Shown: in pieces, positions 45,515-53,633 of the stretch
Numbering within the stretch: the stretch's first letter is position 1
Layout: each line of letters begins with the position of its first letter
The notes under the pieces: model-generated
Databases searched by the model: none
Told to the model about the DNA's origin: nothing
Seen by the model: the letters and a program-made list of their open reading frames with translations, nothing else
Source of the DNA: Pyrofollis japonicus
GTDB lineage: Archaea; Thermoproteota; Thermoprotei_A; Sulfolobales; Pyrodictiaceae
DNA: 64,000 bases
Direction of reading: 5' to 3'
NCBI RefSeq assembly: GCF_033097485.1
Contig: NZ_AP028634.1
Location: forward strand, 1,045,126 to 1,109,125
Program-made: the position numbers and the translations under genes

Positions 45515-46462
45515 ATGAAACTTCCTACTTTACATCGAGGGCCTTGGATATATCAATCTCCTAGAATTACGATGATATTAGCTTATTTATATTCTAAGAC
45601 GAAGGACCAGCAAATAATAGCAAACATAATAAAGGAGCATATTCAGTATGTATTAAAGCTTTCTTCGTCGGAAGAGAAGAGTTGGATTGTTAAAAGATTA
45701 GAAGGGCTTGGCTATGAGCGGAAAAGGCCGTGGGCAAAAGAAGTTGAGAGACTCGTAGACCCTAATATAGCAGCCTATTATTTTGAAAAGCTAGGCTTAC
45801 AGGGAAATAAGTTAAAAATGCTCATAGAGTTTATAGAACAGTTATTGCGCATATTACGTGCTAGAGATACTTTACGTGCTGTTGCATATTTGCCACCAAT
45901 GCTTACTTTGCCAGAGAAGGTACTGTTATTGAATTGCTTATCTTCGTCAAAATATTTTGATCTTAAAACTAGCTTAAAAGTAGTAATTCTCTCTTGGATT
46001 AAAGAAACAGATCCTTTGGAATTGCTTGAGGGGGAAATAAATCAGAAGAGAAAACAGTTTCGATTTCGATATACGTATCTCACAAGTTTGAATATAGTTA
46101 CAGGAAAACGATCCAGACCAAGGCCAACTCTTATAGGTTTTATACTGACATATGTAGTTGAAAATAATATTAATAATGTTATAGACACATATGTGAGGGC
46201 TCTTATAGATTATCGTAAATTAATACCAATGCTTTTGCTTGATATTTTTTCACTTGATATTGCTATTAAGGATATGTTAGAAAGCTATATAAATCTTGTT
46301 TCAAAAATATTATCAAATATTAAACAAAATATTATAAAATCAAAAGAAATTCTAGCTATGTTGCACGAAGAGGTAGCTTATTTACCTCTAGACGTAAGAG
46401 GGTTAACGGCTGTGACAATACTAAAACATATTAACACGGTATTACGTCTCATCGAGACATAG
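45515..46462 (+). CDS. All-helical protein of unknown family
   Basis: 315 residues from ATG 45515, with GGGAGTGA seven bases upstream overlapping the ATPase stop; this gives tight translational coupling. Leu/Ile/Lys-rich helices throughout, no TM, no cysteine pattern. Many AUA/AGA/TTA codons and low G+C (one counted line 19/60). It may be an adaptor or effector that works with the ATPase. No family recognised. Confidence 0.75.
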   Translation: MKLPTLHRGPWIYQSPRITMILAYLYSKTKDQQIIANIIKEHIQYVLKLSSSEEKSWIVKRLEGLGYERKRPWAKEVERLVDPNIAAYYFEKLGLQGNKLKMLIEFIEQLLRILRARDTLRAVAYLPPMLTLPEKVLLLNCLSSSKYFDLKTSLKVVILSWIKETDPLELLEGEINQKRKQFRFRYTYLTSLNIVTGKRSRPRPTLIGFILTYVVENNINNVIDTYVRALIDYRKLIPMLLLDIFSLDIAIKDMLESYINLVSKILSNIKQNIIKSKEILAMLHEEVAYLPLDVRGLTAVTILKHINTVLRLIET

Positions 46463-46503
46463 GAGAATTTTCTCAGCACTGTTTTTATGTTATAAAATAA
46501 TTG

Positions 46504-46532
46504 TTTATATCTTTATAATATAAAGATATAAA
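46504..46532. repeat. 29-base perfect palindrome after the three-gene operon
   Basis: Two 14-base arms around a single A: TTTATATCTTTATA then TATAAAGATATAAA. It lies 42 bases after the last stop codon. It could act as a terminator, a protein-binding site or a recombination site. It is part of the 485-base gap 46463-46947, which has no gene and is very AT-rich (46561-46620 is 12/60 G+C). Confidence 0.6.
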
Positions 46533-46533
46533 G

Positions 46534-46592
46534 AAAAAGCTAGATAACACATTTTTCGATTTCGCTATATTATTAAATTTTATTAGCTTTTT
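46534..46592. repeat. Inverted and direct repeats next to the palindrome
   Basis: AAAAAGCTA (46534-46542) is repeated inverted as TAGCTTTTT (46584-46592). Just inside and beyond lie near-identical direct copies of TAACACAT plus a T-rich tail, at 46545-46557 and 46595-46608, 50 bases apart. Nested repeats of this kind suggest a degraded mobile-element end or regulator sites. Confidence 0.45.
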
Positions 46593-46713
46593 GGTAACAC
46601 ATCTTTTCTTTATTTTATTCTATTATTTCCTTAATATTTATTATAATCGATAATATTTATAGTAATCTTACTCAAAATTAACAGTGTTGACATTGTTAAT
46701 TTATTCCTATATA

Positions 46714-46763
46714 GTATGTCGCTCAACGATCCTATTTTAGCCTCGGCTCGCTGGGCGGCATAC
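46714..46763. other. Long stem-loop near island end
   Basis: GTATGTCGC pairs with GCGGCATAC (nine pairs, one T-G) around a 32-base loop that holds a small AGCC/GGCT hairpin. It is a local GC-rich patch within AT-rich DNA, so a small RNA or cruciform site is possible. An AACAGTG-TTGA-CATTGTT imperfect inverted repeat lies just before it at 46680-46697. Confidence 0.35.
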
Positions 46764-46947
46764 ACTACCTTATTGGCAAGTGATATTCTTCTATTTTCTG
46801 GTTAAATAGCATCGTTATAGCTGCATAGATAATTATGAACATTTTCAAGATAAATGAATGCCTAGCAGATAGGTCATTATTCTAAATGCTCACTAAAGAG
46901 TTAAGAGGATAGGATTAGGCTGTATTGCCCCACGGGATATTTCGAAA

Positions 46948-47424
46948 ATGTCTCCGCCTCAGCCTCCACCTATAAGAAGAGGCATAGACGCCCGAGACCT
47001 GCTTGAAGCTGCGAGAAGAGCTATAGATACTGTTAGTAGGGCACTACCCTATATAGTACCTGGGCCCATAATTCTTCATCGAGGTCCAGCAGGAGAAGTA
47101 CATGTTGATATCCCGCTACTTTATCAAGGCATGGCACTGGATAAGATTCATTTCGACCCAGGCGAGAATAGACCATCACCTAAGGGAAGGCCCATAGTAT
47201 GGCTTGGAAAGATCGACTTACACGAGGTCAGGGAGATCGCGAAAACAATTGTTTCTGAGCTACGTGTATTAGGTGCTGCAGAGTATCGAGAACCGGAAGC
47301 AGCCTGGATCGTGCCTCTAGCATGGGGCCCCTTCATAGTTGCTCATATTAAAGTTAGTAGTAATGGTGATGAGATTATACCGGACTACGGTCTTACGAGA
47401 GAACTTAGGAGAATGGCTCCATAA
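46948..47424 (+). CDS. Hypothetical protein
   Basis: 158 residues, ATG start. Proline-rich first 12 residues, then one helix (DLLEAARRAIDTVSRALPYI) and a mixed beta domain with GPIILHRGPAGEVHVDIPLL and IVPLAWGPFIVAHIKV strands. Base composition returns to the host level, so it marks the right border of the AT-rich island. Not recognised. The permease gene follows within 15 bases. Confidence 0.75.
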   Translation: MSPPQPPPIRRGIDARDLLEAARRAIDTVSRALPYIVPGPIILHRGPAGEVHVDIPLLYQGMALDKIHFDPGENRPSPKGRPIVWLGKIDLHEVREIAKTIVSELRVLGAAEYREPEAAWIVPLAWGPFIVAHIKVSSNGDEIIPDYGLTRELRRMAP

Positions 47425-47437
47425 ACTGGAAGCCCTA

Positions 47438-48547
47438 GTGAAAAGAATCCTCGCAGATAAGCTTCTCTCAGCTCTACTCGCTCTCTACTTGGTTTTGTGC
47501 CTACTTGATCATAGTCTTCCCTCGAATAGTCTCGCTCTTCTAGAACCCCGTATCTATGTAAGCCTCGTAGCCCTCCTAGCTGCTTCTAGAGCTCTTGACC
47601 TCTCTGGTGCAGTCTCTAGGCTTGCTGTCTCAATGCTTGTGAAGCGCCAGGGCCGCTTAGACGCTTCTACTATTCTGCTACTGGTCGTAGGGAGTGGCCT
47701 CATCTCGATGATTATAACAAATGACGCAGCGCTCTTCGTCTTTATACCCTTAGTAGCGTCTTTTGAGAGGATATTGCGCCTCAACCTTGCATGGTTATAC
47801 GTCTTAATTGCACTCTCAGTCAATGTTACATCAATGATGAGCCCTATAGGAAATCCACAAAACCTCTATCTCTGGCAATACTATGGACTAAGTATACACC
47901 AATTCGTTCTCACCTTGCTCCCCTATACAATACTCTCTATAACCTTACTGCTATCCTACACGTTGTTGATGTACTCAAGGCTTCTAGCACATCGTTCGAA
48001 CTCCTCCCTAGACATACTGCCTCCTCCCATTAAGACTGAGTGGAAACTAGCCCTAGCTTCTCTACTCTCGATCTCGGCGTTATTCGTAGCTAGCCATTAT
48101 GGGCTCCAGTATCTTGCATTTGTGCTAACAATAGCATTGATCTCATCCGCTGATCCTCGCGCCTTAAAATCTTTAGATCTAGGACTCTTAGCAATATTTG
48201 GCTTATTCTTCATAGATTTTGGCGAAATTTCTAAACTATTAGCCCCCTATATAAGGGTGCCAGATAGTGCAGTAGGCTTGATAGCTCTAGCTGTAGGCCT
48301 AAGCCAGGTTATAAGTAATGTACCAGCAACAATTATGCTCGCCCACCTCGTGCAGCCGAAGAAGTGGTGGGCACTTGCGCTCGGCACTAATATAGGTGGA
48401 ACCTTATTACTAACGGGCTCGCTTGTCAACCTAATAGTTACAAGGCTCTCTAGACTCAAGGCCAATACTTATCATAAGTATGCTGTCCCATATTCTCTCG
48501 CTCTTCTACTTACTCTGCTATGTACTACATACTTAAAGACTCATTGA
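47438..48547 (+). CDS. ArsB/NhaD/citrate-type ion permease
   Basis: 370 residues with about ten TMs. NDAALFVFIPLVASFERIL, SPIGNPQNLYLWQYYGLS and the near-end TNIGGTLLLTGSLVNLIVTR are inverted-repeat signatures of the ion-transporter superfamily that includes ArsB and NhaD. Substrate unresolved. GTG 47438 is preferred because it lies just after the upstream stop; starts at 47339 or 47366 would overlap that gene and add non-TM residues. Confidence 0.85.
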   Translation: MKRILADKLLSALLALYLVLCLLDHSLPSNSLALLEPRIYVSLVALLAASRALDLSGAVSRLAVSMLVKRQGRLDASTILLLVVGSGLISMIITNDAALFVFIPLVASFERILRLNLAWLYVLIALSVNVTSMMSPIGNPQNLYLWQYYGLSIHQFVLTLLPYTILSITLLLSYTLLMYSRLLAHRSNSSLDILPPPIKTEWKLALASLLSISALFVASHYGLQYLAFVLTIALISSADPRALKSLDLGLLAIFGLFFIDFGEISKLLAPYIRVPDSAVGLIALAVGLSQVISNVPATIMLAHLVQPKKWWALALGTNIGGTLLLTGSLVNLIVTRLSRLKANTYHKYAVPYSLALLLTLLCTTYLKTH

Positions 48548-48669
48548 GAAGCAAGCTAATTGTATCTCGGCCTGCTTGGAGAATAGTTAAGGAGTAGAGG
48601 GAGCCGTTGTCTCCTAAATACCCCTTATCCAGCTTTGTAGCCTAAAGATTATGAAGCAAAATATGAGTG

Positions 48670-48678
48670 CTTATAAAC
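48670..48678 (+). promoter_or_regulatory. TATA box of the NifX-like gene
   Basis: CTTATAAAC lies 50 bases before the GTG start. A similar GCTTATAAAAG lies at 49262-49272, 85 bases before the next gene (49357). Both spacers otherwise look empty. Confidence 0.5.
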
Positions 48679-48727
48679 TAAGCTATATTAACCACTTGGT
48701 CAGCTTAACGAGGATCGGGTCTGAAGC

Positions 48728-49138
48728 GTGTATAACAGTGAACAGGGCACTCGGATAGCGATACCTGTCCTAGAAGATAGGGGACTTGACAGTGTAATTT
48801 CTGAGCACTTCGGCCGTGCACCATACTTTTTAATAATTGATATAAGAGACGGGAAAATTATCAATGTAGAGAAAGTGGCTAACTCAGCTGCCGAGAATCA
48901 CGCCCCCGGGGAGATTCCTCTCTTGCTACGCGAACTCGGCGTTAATGTAGTTATAGTTAGGGGTATTGGTCGACGTGCTGCAGCCTTTTTCGAAGAATAT
49001 GGTATAGAAGTTGTCAGCGGCGCTGATGGCCCTGTTAAGGACATTATCCAGGCCTATATTGACGGCATGCTGCAATCCCGCGAATATAAGCCTATGAGAC
49101 GCTGGAGAGAGAAGTGCAAACACAGGGAGGTAGCATAG
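48728..49138 (+). CDS. NifX/NifB-type dinitrogenase iron-molybdenum cofactor family protein
   Basis: 136 residues, GTG start. RIAIPVLEDRGLDSVISEHFGRAPYFLIID is the family's opening, ELGVNVVIVRGIGRRAAAFFEEYGIEVV its second half. Stand-alone members occur widely in archaea without nitrogenase and probably carry metal or Fe-S clusters. No nif gene is near, so nitrogen fixation is not implied. A basic C-terminus with one Cys follows the domain. Confidence 0.9.
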   Translation: MYNSEQGTRIAIPVLEDRGLDSVISEHFGRAPYFLIIDIRDGKIINVEKVANSAAENHAPGEIPLLLRELGVNVVIVRGIGRRAAAFFEEYGIEVVSGADGPVKDIIQAYIDGMLQSREYKPMRRWREKCKHREVA

Positions 49139-49356
49139 AGTACTCTTACCCCATCTGAGCCACCATGATCTTTGTTAGTTGTATCTTTCAGTTAATCGGT
49201 ATGTAATCTAATATTTAGTATTTTTGAATATTAATAGTTGCTGCCCATGGTGCTCACTATTGCTTATAAAAGTTTGAGCTTATTAGAGGGAAAGCATAGG
49301 CAGTCTCTGCCCTACATTGCGCATTTATGGATTAACGTGGAAGGGTAGAGGCAGGC

Positions 49357-50856
49357 GTGGAGCGCGTGTATCTTGTCGTTGTCGTAGTGCTCGTGGTAGT
49401 TGCTTGGCTTAGCGGATACATGGTTGCACAATATATGGGCGGCCACGAAGAGACTGTGCCGGATTGGTGTCTTGAGCTTAAAGAGAGCTATGGCGCCTTG
49501 AAGGAGGAGTTGCGAGAGATAAACGAGTCCTACAAGACGCTTCTAGGGAATTATAGTTTGCTTCTTGCTAGGCTCCAGGAGACTGAGAGGAACTACTCGG
49601 CTATGCTGGGCAGCTATGAGGGGCTCCGCGCCAAGGCCCAGGAGCTTGCAACGAGGCTAGCAGAGGCTCTAGGTAACCTTTCGAGGCTCTCAGCAAAGTA
49701 CAGTGAGGCCTTGAGGAAGCTCGCCGAGTATGAGAGCCTTGTAAATGCTCTCTCGGCGAACTATACTGCGTGTGTTAAGGCAAAGGCATTGATAGAGTCG
49801 AGGCTAATCGCTCTGAACAACTCCTACCAGGAGCTGCTGAGGAGGTATGAAGGGCTTAGTGCGCAGTACCAGCAGCTCTTTAGCAACTATAAGGAGTTGT
49901 TAGAAGAGTTCAAGACCCTGCAAGCCAACTATACAGAGCTTAGTAAAGAGTATCGACGCTTAAAGGAGAGGTATGAGGCTCTGCTCGAAAACTATAGTGC
50001 TAATGCGGATCTATTAACAAGACTTGTTGTGAGAACAGATCTATGGAACGGCTACATACTCGATGAAGAGGATTTTAATGAGTTCCTTGACTCCCTGCTT
50101 GCAGAGGACACGAAGCTAGCTAGAAAACTATCAATAACACACGAAGTTAGTGGGCTCAAGACTAGTCAGAGGGTTCTCCGCGTCTGGTCGTGGATACTAA
50201 GCAGCATGGGGTATTTCCCAGACTCCTATACAAGGGTAACTGACCCCTTCCTCTACGACATACATGTTACTCATCAGACATGGGAACTCCTTAACGAGAC
50301 AATAGCTAAGGGTGGAGGAGACTGCGAAGACCTAGCGCTACTGGCTTACAGTGTGCTCTCGGCAACCAAGACTAGCAGCGAAAAAGTATACCTTATAACA
50401 ATCCTTATCGGCGAGGACGGGAACAAGTTCTACGGCCACATGGCGGCACTAGTAGTGAGGACACTAAGCAACGGAAAAGAGTACTATATCGTAGACCCTG
50501 CAGGCAATTATCTCAACGGCATAAGCATGGCCTACTTAGTCAAAGGAGTCTACGCGAACGGGACATACTGGGAGGTACCGCTTTGGGCACACGCGTTGTC
50601 GCGCGAGACGAAGGAGTACCTTATGCGCTGGAAGCTCGCAACCATAGTATACTACATGGATGGTAGCCAGCTCCGGACCCCCGCCTATAAGCACTTTAGA
50701 GAGGCTAGTCAGGCGCTGAGAGACTGGCTCGGCTACTGGGCCGGACAGCTAGGATCCATAGTATTTGATGCGAGAATAAGGCTTGACACTATAGGATTTC
50801 ATAAAATATTTCAAAACTATATAGATGTAAGTTCTTTTCTCGAAGAAGAACAGTAA
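49357..50856 (+). CDS. Surface-anchored coiled-coil protein with transglutaminase-like domain
   Basis: 499 residues, GTG start. N-terminal TM or signal anchor (residues 4-24, VVVVVLVVVAWLSG). Residues about 38-225 form a long coiled coil with repeated N-Y-S/T glycosylation-like sites. From about 235 a transglutaminase/protease-fold domain follows with catalytic triad C323 (GGGDCEDLALLA), H361 (YGHMAALV) and D380 (YIVDPAGN). It would project from the cell surface and could crosslink or cleave surface proteins. Confidence 0.88.
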   Translation: MERVYLVVVVVLVVVAWLSGYMVAQYMGGHEETVPDWCLELKESYGALKEELREINESYKTLLGNYSLLLARLQETERNYSAMLGSYEGLRAKAQELATRLAEALGNLSRLSAKYSEALRKLAEYESLVNALSANYTACVKAKALIESRLIALNNSYQELLRRYEGLSAQYQQLFSNYKELLEEFKTLQANYTELSKEYRRLKERYEALLENYSANADLLTRLVVRTDLWNGYILDEEDFNEFLDSLLAEDTKLARKLSITHEVSGLKTSQRVLRVWSWILSSMGYFPDSYTRVTDPFLYDIHVTHQTWELLNETIAKGGGDCEDLALLAYSVLSATKTSSEKVYLITILIGEDGNKFYGHMAALVVRTLSNGKEYYIVDPAGNYLNGISMAYLVKGVYANGTYWEVPLWAHALSRETKEYLMRWKLATIVYYMDGSQLRTPAYKHFREASQALRDWLGYWAGQLGSIVFDARIRLDTIGFHKIFQNYIDVSSFLEEEQ

Positions 50857-50996
50857 TCTAGATAAGTAAAGTAGACTCTGTATAACACTATATTTTAATA
50901 GAACGCGTACTTGCTAATACTTGTAGCAGAAATCACCACGTTGCGGTAGTAATATATTCCCCTTCTTGGGTAATACTAAGTGAGAGTGTATAACTT

Positions 50997-51359
50997 TTGA
51001 GCGAAAATACATCCTCCAAAGACGACGCTACCCCCATCAACGCTAAGGATTTGAATGAAATTCTCACAGTGATCTGCGATAAGGCCGGCATCTTTTGTGA
51101 ACGGGTAAACGACACAGAAAGAATGAACCGTGTTGTCGGATTCGGGCTTGGCTTATTAGAGACGTATTGGCTTCTAGTTAACGAGGGCGGACACGAGCTC
51201 CTAAGCTACTGCCTTAACTACAATGATTGTAGAAACGAGGCCGTAAACACGGCTTTAAGCGTTGCAGACATGTATATCAGAAACGAGTACTTCTTCACAA
51301 TTAGCATTGAAGATATAAGAAGAATAATAAGCAAGATAAAACAGATCAAAAATCCCTAA
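50997..51359 (+). CDS. Hypothetical protein
   Basis: 120 residues, TTG start. Helical, with no TM and four cysteines (CDKAGIFC, YCLNYNDC) that could bind a metal or cluster. No family recognised. TATA (TATATTTTAATAG near 50890) lies about 100 bases upstream. It sits between surface-protein genes. Confidence 0.65.
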   Translation: MSENTSSKDDATPINAKDLNEILTVICDKAGIFCERVNDTERMNRVVGFGLGLLETYWLLVNEGGHELLSYCLNYNDCRNEAVNTALSVADMYIRNEYFFTISIEDIRRIISKIKQIKNP

Positions 51360-51476
51360 CACCGATAATTAGCCTATATTCTACACCATTATATTCCGCC
51401 TAGCACGGCATAGAGTGGTACACATAAGGGTGCGTCTAAAAATACTTAGTCCTACACAGCTAATTCTACCCATATA

Positions 51477-52028
51477 TTGGTGACCAGCCCTCCCAAGTAT
51501 ATATCTGGCGGGGACTGGGGCTTGAACGCGCTTTTTGCAACAATAATAATACTCGGGGTAACGGTCGTCCTGCTAGCAGCGGTAACGGGTTACATAGTGA
51601 CCACTGTACATGGTGTCGAGAAGACTAATCCCGTTAAAATACTCCGTATAGGTATGGACAGTAACCTCGTTGTATGCAACGATTCCTCTAACTGGAGTGC
51701 TGTCCTCTACTTCCCGTTCCAAGAGAAGGGCACTGTCTCAGTAAAGCTAGAATCAATAGAATTCACCAACGCGGGGCGCACCAGAATAGAATACTATATA
51801 ATCTACGATAGAGCGCCTGACCCAGACAATATCTGCAATGCGTTACCCCAGCACTCCCCTAGCGGCGTTATACTAGAACCTGGCGATAAAGGCTACCTAG
51901 CAATATTTGTCCCCAAGGAGTTCCAGCTGCCTAGCAATATCCCGTTCTACATGAACGTAATAATATATACAAGTAGCGGTGAAATTTACCTAACAGTACC
52001 AATCATTGTCCAGAGTAAAGCCCAGTAG
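51477..52028 (+). CDS. Archaeal type IV pilin-like protein
   Basis: 183 residues, TTG or GTG start three bases apart. N-terminus SGGDWGLNALFATIIILGVT then a hydrophobic helix to about residue 40, with a glycine just before it, resembles a class III (type IV pilin/archaellin) signal. A beta-rich extracellular domain follows. The charge before the cut (usually K/R-G) is missing, so it may be a simple membrane-anchored beta protein. CTAAAAATACT TATA about 40 bases upstream suggests a nearly leaderless mRNA. Confidence 0.65.
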   Translation: MVTSPPKYISGGDWGLNALFATIIILGVTVVLLAAVTGYIVTTVHGVEKTNPVKILRIGMDSNLVVCNDSSNWSAVLYFPFQEKGTVSVKLESIEFTNAGRTRIEYYIIYDRAPDPDNICNALPQHSPSGVILEPGDKGYLAIFVPKEFQLPSNIPFYMNVIIYTSSGEIYLTVPIIVQSKAQ

Positions 52029-52180
52029 CACACGAACGAGAACAGTAATAGTCCTAAGCCTAGTCAAGAACAGAGCCATAATTTAACTATAGTTGGTTAA
52101 GCAGTGCTTCTGTCGCAGTACAGGGTACTGGAATGAGTATTGTCAAGTGTGGGGAGAAACAAGGGCTGCTTGTGGACCGT

Positions 52181-52258
52181 TGGTGGGCCCGGGGGGATTC
52201 GAACCCCCGACCTCCCGGTTATCAGCCGGGCGCTCTAACCGGGCTGAGCTACGGGCCC
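52181..52258 (-). tRNA. tRNA-Ile (GAT)
   Basis: Acceptor GGGCCCG/CGGGCCC, A73 and encoded CCA. Anticodon stem CCCGG/CCGGG around CTGATAA, anticodon GAT. T-arm CGGGG-GTTCGAATC-CCCCG region normal. No intron. The spacers on either side (52029-52180, 52259-52350) show no gene. Confidence 0.94.
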
Positions 52259-52350
52259 ATCCTGGGCGTCTCCTTGTTGCCGTGTAGTGTGTACTGTACT
52301 AGTCTGAGGGTTATTTTTGTCTTAACCCTTCCTGTTAGCCATCTCCCTAT

Positions 52351-53004
52351 ATGTCTCTTGATGCATACTACTACTCGGTGCTCGTAGGGGTGTCTCTGAG
52401 GCGTAAGAGGAGTAGAGGTGGTATTAGTAAAAGTGGTTCTAGCAGGCTTGTGAGGGAGGAGTTTCTCCGCGAGGCGAGCGAGGCTGTAACCCCTGTTCAC
52501 GGCCAGGGCTTCTTCTACGTTGGGTACGGCTACATAGCCTACTACATAGTGTTCGACTACGTTGACCCCCTTGGTTATTACGATGCGGTTCTCCGAGACG
52601 AGAAACTCTTCGAGGAGGAGACTGCGAAGCTTGCATACAATATGCAGGAACTGGTGGATAGGGAGGAGGTAATGGTTAACGGTGAAAGGGTTAGGCCTCG
52701 CGTGGTCCTAGTAGATATAGGGTTTAGGGGTAAGAAGAGCCAGGTCTTCGTCGTATTTGGGCTCCGCTTTAGGGCACCGATTCGCAGCGGGAGAAACGTC
52801 TACGAGAACCGGTACGAGGCTGAGCCTATTGAGTACAATTATGAGGCCTACTGGGTGTTTCCTCCCGGCTCAAGAATAATCGAGGTAGACATGGGACCAG
52901 GGAGCGAGGACTGGGACATAGTGGATAACAACGTGGTCGCTATATATGGGAGGAGGGGTGGAAGGACGGGCGGCTACGAGAAAATAGTCTTCGAACTCCC
53001 CTAG
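52351..53004 (+). CDS. Hypothetical protein
   Basis: 217 residues, ATG start. Alpha/beta, aromatic-rich (GQGFFYVGYGYIAYYIVFDY), no TM or signal. Ends with GRRGGRTGGYEKIVFELP. No family recognised. Its TAG and that of the convergent gene share the CTAG at 53001-53004. Confidence 0.72.
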   Translation: MSLDAYYYSVLVGVSLRRKRSRGGISKSGSSRLVREEFLREASEAVTPVHGQGFFYVGYGYIAYYIVFDYVDPLGYYDAVLRDEKLFEEETAKLAYNMQELVDREEVMVNGERVRPRVVLVDIGFRGKKSQVFVVFGLRFRAPIRSGRNVYENRYEAEPIEYNYEAYWVFPPGSRIIEVDMGPGSEDWDIVDNNVVAIYGRRGGRTGGYEKIVFELP

Positions 53005-53618
53005 AGTATCCCCGAAACATCGTATACCGTGACGGGGCCCTCTACTTCGCCTTTCAGTATCCTTGTGAGGAGTGCTCTCGTCTCAGCCTCCGTCAATGCC
53101 TGGTTAACCCTGGCTCCCGCCACTGGTTCTCCGCGCCTAATTACTATGATGATGTCCTTCCCTTCAATGGTTGCCTTAACTAGTACTGGTTCTCCGCGCC
53201 TAAGCAGGTCCTCGAACTCCTGGCCCGAGGGAGGGCCACGATACAGCGTCTTAGCTCTCAGTATGACTCCAAGCAGCTGTGTAGGATCAGCAAGCCTGTC
53301 TGATAACTCTTTTCTCCAATAAGTAACCACTGGCGTTGGAACAAGCCTTCGTAGCGCCAATGGAATGTAGTCTGGGGCCTCTTTGCGCTTCAACGGCTTC
53401 TCAAGAGCGCCTGCCTCGCCCTGCGTAATTACGTAGACGCCTTCGCTGACCTTCTGCGCTTTTAGCCCTTGCCGTGAGGCCCAGGCCTCGAGAAGAGGCT
53501 CCGCATCAGCATCAACTGCTACAGTTATGCGGCCAGTCTTCTGGAGTGCAGCGATTAGCTCGTCGTATGGTATAAAGGGCCCCATGCCCCTATACTCCAA
53601 TCGTGGAGCCTCGCCCAT
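53001..53618 (-). CDS. Hypothetical protein
   Basis: 205 residues. N-terminal half has a strand-helix pattern (GRITVAVDADAEPLLEAWASRQ); the second half includes VLVKATIEGKDIIIVIRRGEP and ALTEAETRALLTRILKG. No recognised family. It follows the MBL-fold gene 53634-55142 after 15 bases on the same strand, so they form an operon and probably act together. Confidence 0.72.
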   Translation of the reverse strand: MGEAPRLEYRGMGPFIPYDELIAALQKTGRITVAVDADAEPLLEAWASRQGLKAQKVSEGVYVITQGEAGALEKPLKRKEAPDYIPLALRRLVPTPVVTYWRKELSDRLADPTQLLGVILRAKTLYRGPPSGQEFEDLLRRGEPVLVKATIEGKDIIIVIRRGEPVAGARVNQALTEAETRALLTRILKGEVEGPVTVYDVSGIL

Positions 53619-53633
53619 AGCTATACCTACCCC

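Noticed and set aside
52093-52387. ORFs of 64 and 84 residues across tRNA-Ile
   Set aside because: Both are translations of the tRNA complement and flanks.
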